This document shows positions 55,577 to 64,000 of a DNA stretch of 64,000 nt, in pieces. The stretch comes from Lepidonotus clava (taxonomy: Eukaryota; Annelida; Polychaeta; Phyllodocida; Polynoidae), in NCBI GenBank assembly GCA_936440205.1, contig OW387149.1:3988114-4052113 (forward strand), in the 5' to 3' direction. Position numbers and translations under genes: made by a program. The notes beneath the pieces were generated by a model, which saw nothing but the letters and a program-made list of their open reading frames with translations, searched no databases and was not told where the DNA came from. Position 1 is the first letter of the stretch; each line of letters starts with the position of its first letter.

Positions 55577-56900
55577 AGGCATCCGTCGACTTCAAAGGTT
55601 AGAGCAGCGTCCGACCGGAAGTGCCCTACCCTGGTTCCCGGCGTTCTGGCCCCCGGTTTGCGCTGATCATCGGCCTCTCCCCGGTCTCCAACCACTCACG
55701 GCACCAGCTCGCCGGGGAGCAGTTACAGCAGAGGCCGCTGGTGGACCTGTTGATTCCGCTGGTCTGACTCCAGGAGTACATTGCTGTTTGAGGAGTGCCC
55801 TTTTGTGCCTATGGGAATAGTTTACAGGGATTTAGTTCCGAAGCCCAGGGAAATGTCCATCCTGCGTCTGACATGGGAACAGTTGGTTGTAGTTAAATTG
55901 CCATGGCTCAAGATGGAAGTTTTACCTTAGCACCTGTATAGTTTATTAGGGCTTTATTCTTAAGATATGATGTACAGTGGACTTACCTTCGAAGTACATG
56001 GTCGTTTTAGGATTGTCCTTTTTTATGCATGGGGCACTTTATAACCTGTTGATTCTGACTCTATCTCTGACTTAAGGACTGCATTGCCATATGTGGATTG
56101 CCCTTTCATGTGCATGGGGACACCTTACAGTGACTCAGGCACCCTTCTGAAGTACATGGCCATATAAGGATTGCCCTTTTATATGTATGGGAACTCCTTA
56201 CAACACTTTACAAAATTGACTCAGTTCTAGATGCGATAGAACATCCCATTATACCTCTTTCAAGCGCTACCCTAGCAACGTGATGCTTTACTAGGGCTTT
56301 ATTCTCAAGTTTCTTAGGCCTCTTTTAATGTTGTCTGGTGCTATAACTTTTGGAGTACATGGCCCTATGTGGATTTCCATTCCATATGTATGGAAACACT
56401 TTACAGGGCTTTAGTTCCAAAGCCCAGGGAGCGGTCCGTCATGCGTCCGTCATGGGAACGATTGGTTGTAGTTAAATTACCATGGCTAAAGACTGAAGTT
56501 TTACCTAAGCACTAGGATTATGTTTATTACTTCTTTATTCTTACGATAACCGCGCTTATTTTAATTTTATCTAGTGGAATGACTTCTGCGACTGGAATAC
56601 ATTACTATAGTGGGATTGCCCTTCTGTATATCTGGGGACATTTGACAACACTAGCAGTGACTGAGATCTAAAGCCCATGGGGTCTTCTATTATGCCCCTA
56701 TAATGGCGCAACTGTCTTGACTTTAATTGCTTTTGTTCGGACGTATGACTTCTGGAATACGCAATCATATGTAGTTTGCCCTTTTCATATGTTTTGGAAC
56801 TTTTTTTTATCCCTCTACACTGGCTTACTTTCTAGACCCCATGAAGATCCCCATTATGCATCTCTCAAGCTCTACCTGGATGCTTTATTAGAGCTTTATT
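55577..56900 (+). repeat. GC-rich block followed by decayed tandem array
   Basis: 55590-55770 is CpG-rich and unassigned, with no supported frame. From 55795 a unit repeats: 55818-55960 and 56410-56540 share TTTAGTTCCRAAGCCCAGGG, CATGGGAAC, GTTGGTTGTAGTTAAATT and AGTTTTACC, a period near 595 bases. A shorter GGATTGCCCTTT..ATGGG word recurs many times within it. Confidence 0.65.
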
Positions 56901-57804
56901 CTCAAGTAAGCCGGGCCTCTTCTAACATTTACAATGTAAGGAATTAGAGACTAATGCATTGGTGAATGTACACGTTTTCTTGGATTAATCCAGCAAAAAT
57001 GTACTATTCTGCTTTAACCAACATTCATGGATGTGGACTTAACACCTTACCACGTGCACTGCCATCAACTGTGCTTAGAAATGACTGGGTTGTTTATGGA
57101 AGTTCCAAGTACAAAGCTTAGCTAAAGTGTTCATTTTAAATTCCACGACTCCTAATATAATTACTTTAATCAACTTCTCATCATCCCCATCGTGATGAGT
57201 GGACCAAGGCACTCAAAGAAACTGCCCTGATCGTAGTTTCAATAACTATTTATGAGATGAATTTATGAACAAAAGTTGTTCATAGGAAAATATATGCAAT
57301 TAGTATTGGGAATGATGCTAATGACTGTGACTTCAGGTAAAGTATCAGCAATACAAACGACTCATGACTAGTGTTCCCAATTTAATAACGTGGTTCTAAG
57401 TACTGTGTTCTAACTATAGACATTACCTGGATACAATTGGAAAACAGCAGTGTATGTACATGCGGGTAATATTTAGATAACTCCGCTGGCTACGTTTCAT
57501 TTTTCAACAGTCATCATCGAATGTGATATTTAAACAATTTGTGCGACGCGTCCAACACAGAATAGAACGGGAACATGGTATTCAACATTCTTTTTACATG
57601 TGTAACATGTAAAGCTGCCTCTCGATATTGGAAGTGAATCATGAGGAACTTGTACTTGCCTATGCTTGCCATCTACATTGTGTTTGGATCCCTTTAACTC
57701 GCCATTAAAATCCAGCAAAAAACTATTTGGACAGGTGGACAAGCGCTACTGTTCCTAATGAAGGAATTGCATCTGAAAAAACTCAGAATCAGTGCGAGGA
57801 AATA
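56901..57804. other. Unassigned non-coding stretch
   Basis: Nothing recognised. Confidence 0.35.
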
Positions 57805-58057
57805 CCATGGCAGTCTATATTCTACCGTACACAATTTCTCATGTCTGGATTATACTATCCCAAATTTACAATCGCTTGCGGAAATCGCCAATAGCAACAA
57901 GGACTACTTATAAGAATGCTACATATCATTAGAACGGCTTTCAAATTATCTTTCAAATGATATGTAACATGCATAGGTTCCAGCCATATTCCTTATGAAA
58001 ACTTGGAAATTACAAAATTCTGGCTATTCAAACCCGCCTAGTGTAACACAGGCTTAA
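57805..58057. mobile_element. Family F MITE, decayed left end
   Basis: The interior has ACATATCATTAGAACGG and TTTCAAATGATATGTAACATG, and the right end CGCCTAGTGTAACACAGGCTTAA is clear. The left end is worn. Confidence 0.6.
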
Positions 58058-58220
58058 GCCCTGTGAGTGAGTAACCGGAAGGTGCGCGCGCAGACAGGGA
58101 CTTACCTGTCTGACCTCTGTGACCTTTGGGGACCTGGAGCAGCCCTTAATCACGTGATGTCCAGGGGTCAACCAGGGGTCAACCAGAGGTCAATCACTTC
58201 GCGGAGTAACTCATCACTAG
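58058..58220. other. GC-rich stretch with short direct repeats
   Basis: GGGGTCAACCA occurs twice in tandem near 58163, and AGGTCAA recurs. No gene supported. Confidence 0.3.
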
Positions 58221-58304
58221 GTCAGGGCTAGACTGTAGTTACGTCCAAGTCCGCTAGTCACTCAAACTATTATGCAAGAGACAACAAGGTCATGGAAGGA
58301 TTAG
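58221..58304 (-). mobile_element. Family B internally deleted remnant
   Basis: Left end TAGACTGTAGTTACGTCC and right end GGTCATGGAAGGATTA are joined with the middle of the element missing. Confidence 0.55.
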
Positions 58305-58684
58305 ATGAGGGCAGACTGTAGAGAGAAGTTACAATGAATGTCATATGAAGATACCAGTTTAGGCAACAAGAAATGCTGCACTCATGTGGCGTTTGACTGG
58401 AACTTGTGGAGAAAGCACTCTAGTAATTTTGAAGTTATAAGAAGGAAAATTAGGTCTGTGTTTTCGATGGGTGTTGTAATGTATAGTTAATGTTTTAAAT
58501 GTAATGATCAAATTTCATCGTTTGGGAATCAGCACATACAGATGGACTTATCACTGGCTTTAAAGAAGCACATAAAGTGTACATTGATGTGACGTTTCAC
58601 TGCGTTTAAACTGTTCAAGGTGCACAGTGAATTGGCATTACTTACAATATAGATCAAATGATTCACCTGTTACCTTGCAATAAA

Positions 58685-58925
58685 GTGACCATGCAACTAA
58701 CATGATTCACATTGTCTCTCCATTCGACATTAATGCATAGCTGATGTGATTCACATTGCGACTGGCACCAACATTGTTACAATGCAGCTGATGTGATTTA
58801 CATTGCACCTACTACTGACATTATGATACAGCTGATGCAATTCACATTTACCTACTACTGACATTATGGTGCAGCTGATGTGATTCACATTGCAACTCCG
58901 GATAACATTAACATTGATGTGATAC
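58685..58925 (+). repeat. 44-base minisatellite, about five units
   Basis: GCTGATGTGATTCACATTGC recurs with GATTCACATT-like words at 58704, 58748, 58795, 58838 and 58882, spacing 43-47 bases. Moderately diverged. Confidence 0.85.
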
Positions 58926-58992
58926 TACCATAGCTCATGCTGCACTTTGAACAAACTGTTTTGAAGAAATCTCACGTGAAAACTTAGTTGTA

Positions 58993-59040
58993 ATGGGAAA
59001 CGCGGCAGAAGAAGAACCGACCTGGCAGACGCCCTGGAAG
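58993..59040 (+). CDS. Possible first coding exon (MGNAAEEEPTWQTPWK)
   Basis: ATG at 58993 opens 16 codons ending AAG, followed by GTAGGA, a usable phase-0 donor. The peptide starts MGNAA, which resembles N-myristoylated starts such as those of PKA catalytic subunits and FMNL formins. The rest matches neither, and Glu at position 6 is not favoured for myristoylation. The segment is unusually CpG-rich for its surroundings. Downstream exons are not seen in the window. It could be chance. Confidence 0.3.
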
Positions 59041-60567
59041 GTAGGACGGACAAATCCTATACTTAACCATATGAATATTATCCTGAGGACCAAATGATTA
59101 ATTCCAAACATGTATATTGAGGGCTATGAATTCTTAGCTGCCCAATTGAATATTATAGGTACACGCGCCTAAGACACCGGTCTTTACATGTGTTGTTTGT
59201 TGTTTATGTTGCTGTTAGTTGCTCATTTATTTGTTGATTAGAAATATTAGAAAGACGTTCACTAAATATTGTCTGACTTTGTATTAATAAACTAATATGA
59301 TAATTATGGCATGAATGTTTCAACATACACATTTAGGTGGCCATTTAAGCCCTTTTTGCATTGATATTTTTATAATCGAGTTAATTGTATATGTGGTTTT
59401 TATTATACCTCTTATTTCAATTTAACGTAGTCTCTGAATGTTCAGAAACATTTTCTTCAAGTTTCTCAGAAATTTCAAATCCTCATTTAAAACAGTTTTA
59501 AACAAAGTTTCCAGCTCAATATATGCCTTTGCTATCAGTGGTTGTAAGGGTGCTGTTTGCAGATTACCCTTATCACAACCTCGTATTATGTTCGACAAAG
59601 GCAACGCCAACTGGGAGTAGGGTTGGAATAGACCCTGAGCTCCGTTGGGGCAGCCATCTGGGTAAAGTGAAATCCCCTTGGTAGTTATAGTTACATCACG
59701 ACTGACAACGAGTGTTAAACTTTGTGAAAACTAGACATCAACTATGTCTGATTTTGCAAAAATAGTGATTGGTAAAATATAATATATAGAAGATAAACGA
59801 TGCTGAAGAAAAAACTACATCATTTTCATTTTAAACTATTATTATTATCACACTTCCTTGAAAAGTGGTTCAGTGCACTGAGGTTCCATCATAATGGTTG
59901 AGTACCCTTGTTTATTTAGACTAGCTAGGATAATTCTGACAGTCTTAAAACATAAGCATCTAAAAGAAAACTAACCCATATAAAACAGCAAAGCCCCGGG
60001 AACTTTAAAAGACACTGTGTAAATATCCCTGGATAATCCATGAGTAAACTTTACACTAAAAATGCCCCTTTAAATAAGGACAAAACAACGGCTTTCTTAA
60101 AAGGCGGCTGGATTAAAAGAAAGGAAATCGGGCTTATTCAATCAGCCGGCTGGGCTGGACTGATTAACTGCATCAGCTTTAATTTTGTCTTTTTTTTCTG
60201 TGGCGGATTTAAATTGTGCATCGGATTTTTCTTCTGAATTCATAAAATATTTGTGATAATTATTGTACGGGGTTTTCTGTTTTAACTCATGAGTACCCTA
60301 TCTTAACAAAAACATGTTTATGTACGTTAAATTGTCTGTTTCTTATTATATCAAAATTTGTACATGAGCTTTACATTTATCAAATTGCTAATTGTATACG
60401 CAATAATCTTTAGATATACACTCCTCTGTATACCCATTCTATGAGATGGTGGTGGTGATATCAAGCTAAGTAGCGAGATAGCCTGGTTATATCCACAAAG
60501 AAAATCAGAACATTTGTGATGGTCTATTCGATCTAATGAAAAAAAACTATAACAGAATTTAAGTGGC
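59041..60567. other. Unassigned stretch after the candidate exon
   Basis: AT-rich, intron-like. Two overlapping frames on opposite strands near 59422-59620 lack domains. No repeat family member recognised. Confidence 0.35.
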
Positions 60568-60692
60568 TTAGCCGGGGTGATTCTGGGTGTCTGGAACCCC
60601 CTTAAATTTCCCAAAATATAAGTAAAATATAAGAAATATTGCCAAAATTTACCTGGAACCCCCTTTGACTTTAGGGCTGGCTACGCCCCTGA
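60568..60692. mobile_element. Family G MITE, short
   Basis: GTGGCTTAGCCGGGGTG at the left and GGGCTGGCTACGCCCCTGA at the right are inverted. GGTGTCTGGAACCCCCTTAAA and TACCTGGAACCCCCTTTGAC lie inside. Confidence 0.75.
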
Positions 60693-60857
60693 CGTTATTT
60701 ACTATAAGTTTTTCCCAATTGTTGTTATTTCAATAGCTGTGTTCAAACCGGTTTTAAGTGACTCTTACCTTTATCAACAGGTGCCTGTAAGTAGGGAAAC
60801 AACCACAGCAACCAGTGGTCTGACGTGGTTAGCTGATGTAACGCCAGGTGGCATGTC
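60693..60857. other. Unassigned short stretch
   Basis: CAGGTGGCATG at 60846 is a weak CTCF-like fragment. Confidence 0.25.
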
Positions 60858-61080
60858 TAAAGCCCAATACCTATTAGGAGATTTTACCGGCGACCGGCAA
60901 GGGACGACTGACTAGAATCGGGCGATTCTTATAATCGCCTGTTAGTATGCTGTATTAATATCTGCATGTTTTATCTGAATCGGTGCTAAAATCGGCCAAT
61001 TTTTGGGATAGAATTGGCCGATTTTAGTGCTGATCTGTTGGCCGACTTGGTACAATTGTCCTCATGGGTATGGCTTTTAA
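60858..61080. mobile_element. Family D MITE sharing TTAA with next element
   Basis: It begins TAAAGCCCAATACCTATTAG and ends CATGGGTATGGCTTTTAA. The last TTAA (61077-61080) also begins the next element. Confidence 0.8.
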
Positions 61081-61321
61081 GTCTGAATTCCACCAGACGA
61101 TTTTACTCCCATTCTCATAAATCTCCTATGGTTAAACATAAACGAAGGTCCTTGATTATACTATAATCTTTAATTATAGGCATGTTACATATCATTAGAA
61201 AGGGGTTTTAATTTTCTATCAAATGATATGTAGCATGCATGGTCTTTAACCAAAATTATGTCACAAAATGCTTGATAAACGAATCCTCCGCTGTACGAAT
61301 CACCGAGTTCAACACAGGTTC
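61077..61321. mobile_element. Family F MITE abutting family D
   Basis: TTAAGTCTGAATTCCACCAG opens the copy and GTTCAACACAGGTTC closes it. The interior has TTACATATCATTAGAAAGG and CAAATGATATGTAGCATG, matching 57805-58057. Confidence 0.75.
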
Positions 61322-61361
61322 TATATGACACATACAGCATATCAATAATACTACCAGACTA

Positions 61362-61697
61362 CCCAGCCAACCTGCGATGTAACGGAAACATTCTGCAACC
61401 ACACTTTTTTAGTCAATCTGGTACTATTGATGGTGAGGTTGAAACCTAACCAAATCAGAATGTTATTATAACATTTTTTTCGGTGAGATTAGGAGAGACC
61501 AAAACGGAACTTTATAAGAACATTCCGTTTGGGTTGAGGAATGTAACCAGAACGTTGTAATAATGTCACAGTGCAATGTCACATCAGTGCCTCACAGCGA
61601 CATGATTGGGATTCATCAAAAGCATGTAACAAGAGCCAATAAAGAAACAAATAGAATGTTGCTTCAATGTTATGATAACATCACATCCTTGGCTGGG
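61362..61697 (+). mobile_element. Family A MITE, full length
   Basis: It begins CCCAGCCAACCTGCGATG and ends CATCCTTGGCTGGG (CCCAGCC subfamily). AATGTCACAGTGCAATGTC is present in the middle. Confidence 0.8.
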
Positions 61698-61998
61698 AGG
61701 CTCGACACACACACAGTGTATCAATAACCCTACCAGGCTGCCTCCTGATGACAGTCCTCAGTGGTGGACCATGATAAAGGATCATGATGACTCAGCAGAT
61801 CCCCATCCACTCCTGTCCTCAGGTCTCACAGCACTGTTTCCATAATGTTGACTTACTAATATTGGTCCTCGACTGATCCCCAGGCACCCAAAGAGTTATG
61901 GGGATGCACATTTATGATGGCGATACCTAGCTTGGGCGATGTTGCTAAGATTTGCTGCACGATATACACGACAATATCACTTGCGTTGTAACTGATCT
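61698..61998. other. Unassigned stretch with a MARE-like motif
   Basis: ATGATGACTCAGCAG near 61785-61799 matches the Maf/AP-1 type TGACTCAGCA. Otherwise unassigned. Confidence 0.3.
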
Positions 61999-62105
61999 AT
62001 GAAGTTCAATAATCTCCTAATTCCCATTTTCATATACTACTAGCATGACGCACATATATGTTAGTAGTATATGAAAATGGGAATTAGGAGATTATTGGAC
62101 TTCAT
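61999..62105. repeat. Near-perfect long hairpin
   Basis: Arms 61999-62042 and 62062-62105 (44 bases each) are reverse complements with one mismatch. The loop is 19 bases. Each arm begins ATGAAGTYCAATAATC and contains CTAATTCCCATTTTCATA. It could be a foldback element, a recent inverted duplication or a small-RNA precursor. The near-perfect pairing and long arms argue against an ordinary microRNA. Confidence 0.9.
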
Positions 62106-62501
62106 TGATATGAATGATGTCTTCTGTGGTTTGTTTTCAATATAAGCAACGTGACTTACAAGTGTCCACTATATTGTTCTTGGCAATACTGCCGGAATTA
62201 TCCATTTCAAATACAAGATTAGGTCAAGTTGTCATCTAGTGTTACACATATGACAACCACCTAGAATAGAATATAGAAGACAATTAGGGACACATAACGG
62301 TGCTTTTAAAGTAAAGATTTTTAATAAATCATTTGTATTTATCAATACAATGTACACAACCCATTCCATAATATTCACATTTGATACTTTTAAAAGGTTG
62401 GAGAAATTTGGGTAGGTTCAGAACATATTACTTGTGCCATTAATATATATGAGTAGTATATGGGAAGATTATTTTGATACTTGCTGCATACACAGTTTTC
62501 T
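62106..62501. other. Unassigned non-coding stretch
   Basis: A short relative of the hairpin arm word (ATGAGTAGTATATGG) occurs at 62449. Nothing else recognised. Confidence 0.3.
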
Positions 62502-62626
62502 TTAAGCCCCATACCCACTAGGCGATTTTACCGGCGACTGGCGACGGGCAACAGCAGAATCACTGCTAAAACCATCACCAAATCAGATCACCTGTTAGCA
62601 TGTAATATTTCAATATAACATCAAAC
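62502..62626. mobile_element. Family D MITE, left half
   Basis: TTAAGCCCCATACCCACTAG through the central CAATATAACATCAAACTGG is present. The right half is missing where a family C element begins. Confidence 0.75.
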
Positions 62627-62754
62627 TGGGGGGGGGGGGGGGGTCTGCATATAGGTTAAGTACTCAAACCTGAAATTTTTTCTCTCTGGCTAGTGTCAGT
62701 CCCAACCAAAAGGGGGGAATCAGGACCCCCAGGACCCCCCTGGATCTGCCCCTG
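62627..62754 (-). mobile_element. Family C MITE joined to truncated family D
   Basis: A G run, GGTTAAGTACTCAAACC, AATCAGGACCCCC and the end CCTGGATCTGCCCCTGA identify family C. Its left CAGGGG terminus is lost in the G run. Confidence 0.7.
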
Positions 62755-63440
62755 AGTGTCAGCGTCTCACCAATGTCTGAGGTTGGTGAAAGTGTCAATT
62801 GACTGACACTACATGTTGAACAAATGTCTGACGTTGGGAAAAATGTCTGACAAATTTCTGACAGCGAGAAAGGTTTGGAAAAAATGGGGAAACATTTTTG
62901 GCAAATATCTGAGGGAAGGATTTAGAGACCCTACTATAAAGATTTCGTGATAATCATTTCCAGTCAAATCCCGTCCATAAAACTTTCCCAATACTCCAAT
63001 ATCGCCAAGGCCTCACAATAATATCGCAACAATAGTTCCACGATATCACAACCTCAAAAATATATTTGTTTATAATAAGGAACATATAAAAAAACACATG
63101 CATGTGGACAAGAGTGATCCTATATAGTTTAGGTTTCATGAAAAAAAAGAAACAAAAATTCAAGTTAACGTAACATTTTTTGGGATCATATCGCATCTTA
63201 AACATTACTATCACAATTGTTTATGGTGGGCCTTGCTAGTTTGGACTCTCTCACTTGAGCTATGTCCTATATGTTCCCCCTTTCATGTCCTTACCTCAGC
63301 AACATGAAGCATAATTCCAGCAGCGAATGAGTTTTTGCCATGCTCAATAACACTCAGGTAGGTCACCAAATCAATGGGAAAAATAAAAGATCACCTCCCC
63401 ATAAATACAGGCGACATCTCATTTACCACCACCCCCACCC
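62755..63440. other. Unassigned non-coding stretch
   Basis: ATGTCTGA-type words repeat loosely at 62758-62920 (GTCTGAGGTTGGTGAAAGTG and relatives). No gene recognised. Confidence 0.35.
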
Positions 63441-63902
63441 TAGTCCGTACTGACCAAGATTGGCTATTGCATAATGGGTCCGTACACCCACAACAGTCCA
63501 TGGCTTTTATTGGTCCTCTATAAATGGCATGGAGAACCCCTTTGATGGTTCCTGGACTACTGGTCCTCACTGCCATAAACCAGCAGCTACAAAGCATGCT
63601 GGGATTTGGGTGGGCAGGCCCATAGCTAGGGGGGTTTTCGGGGGTTCGTACTACCCCCCCCCCCTCCCGCCCTTGGATGAATCCTCCTTTAAAATATGAC
63701 TTATATGGTTCCTACAAATAAATATATATATATATTAGCCAACATTTAAAAAACGAACCCCCTCTGAAAAAAATCCATTAGTCAAAAAACGAACCCCCCT
63801 CTCAAGAAAGCTGGCTACGTGCCTGGTGGGAATTCCCACCAAAATGGTTGCTGGTGTACAGACTCACTTTGGGAAACAGTGGGTCTTAACTCGACAGACT
63901 AC
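63441..63902 (+). mobile_element. Family B hAT-like MITE with nested insertion
   Basis: TAGTCCGTACTGACC at the left and TCGACAGACTAC at the right bound the copy. The host element is split by 63615-63825. C-rich flanks CCCCACCC and CCCGCCCC are an imperfect target duplication. Confidence 0.8.
63615..63825. mobile_element. Nested family G-like MITE
   Basis: The ends CAGGCCCATAGCTAG and CTGGCTACGTGCCTG are inverted repeats. GTGGG is repeated on both sides (63610-63614 and 63826-63830). The interior holds a C run, a TA run and two GAACCCCC blocks. It inserted into family B at the GGGTGGGAATTCCC site, so it is younger than its host. Confidence 0.8.
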
Positions 63903-64000
63903 CCCGCCCCCCCCCCCTGCCACCCACCCACTCCACCAGCGCCCTCCTCGGCAAATAATGGAACCTCTGCAGCGGCGGAAGTCATCAATACGCATGACAA
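63903..64000. other. End of window, unassigned
   Basis: A C-rich run followed by CAGCGGCGGAAG. Too short to assign. Confidence 0.3.

Noticed and set aside
55527-55820. 97-codon plus-strand frame
   Set aside because: Its first part lies in a family B MITE and the rest in a GC-rich patch with no recognisable domain.

Overview
The window looks like non-coding DNA from an animal nuclear genome. It is AT-rich with no dense gene array. It is packed with short inverted-repeat DNA elements (MITE-like), tRNA-derived SINEs, minisatellites and one DIRS-order tyrosine-recombinase retroelement. The mix (Ngaro/PAT-like DIRS element, TTAA-flanked and hAT-like MITEs, tRNA SINEs, GT-AG splice-site-like signals, CTCF-like motifs) fits a marine invertebrate, perhaps a non-vertebrate deuterostome. 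The species cannot be read from the sequence alone.

Most open frames are chance frames in repeats. The only long, clearly coding-derived frames belong to the DIRS-order element at 20.76-25.03 kb (minus strand): Gag-like region, reverse transcriptase/RNase H region and tyrosine recombinase region, bounded by split direct repeats that look identical by eye. It is therefore young, but it is treated here as a fossil with a few interruptions.

Host signals are sparse. On the plus strand, 11.40 kb and 47.36 kb each carry a pyrimidine tract plus AG directly joined to GTAAGT, with a second GT donor about 50 bases downstream. This is the architecture of recursive-splice (ratchet) sites and suggests that much of the window is one long intron of a plus-strand gene. 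A 135-base exon-like segment lies on the minus strand at 9.18-9.31 kb, and a possible 16-codon first coding exon on the plus strand at 58.99 kb. A promoter-like block with CTCF-like and NRF1-like motifs and a splice donor lies at 42.25-42.44 kb. Two further CpG-rich islets are at 6.04-6.33 and 18.11-18.46 kb.

Repeats by region: 0-9 kb minisatellite and mixed MITEs; 9.5-10.1 kb a tandem array whose units carry a CTCF-like core; 11.4-12.9 kb a tandem triplication interrupted by a MITE; 13-20 kb hAT-like and other MITEs; 20.8-25 kb the DIRS-order element; 25-38 kb MITEs plus SINEs; 39-48 kb MITEs and degenerate tandem repeats; 49-58 kb MITEs and two long decayed tandem arrays; 58-64 kb MITEs, a long near-perfect hairpin and a nested insertion. 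Family names A-M below are local labels used only in this annotation. All comparisons were by eye.
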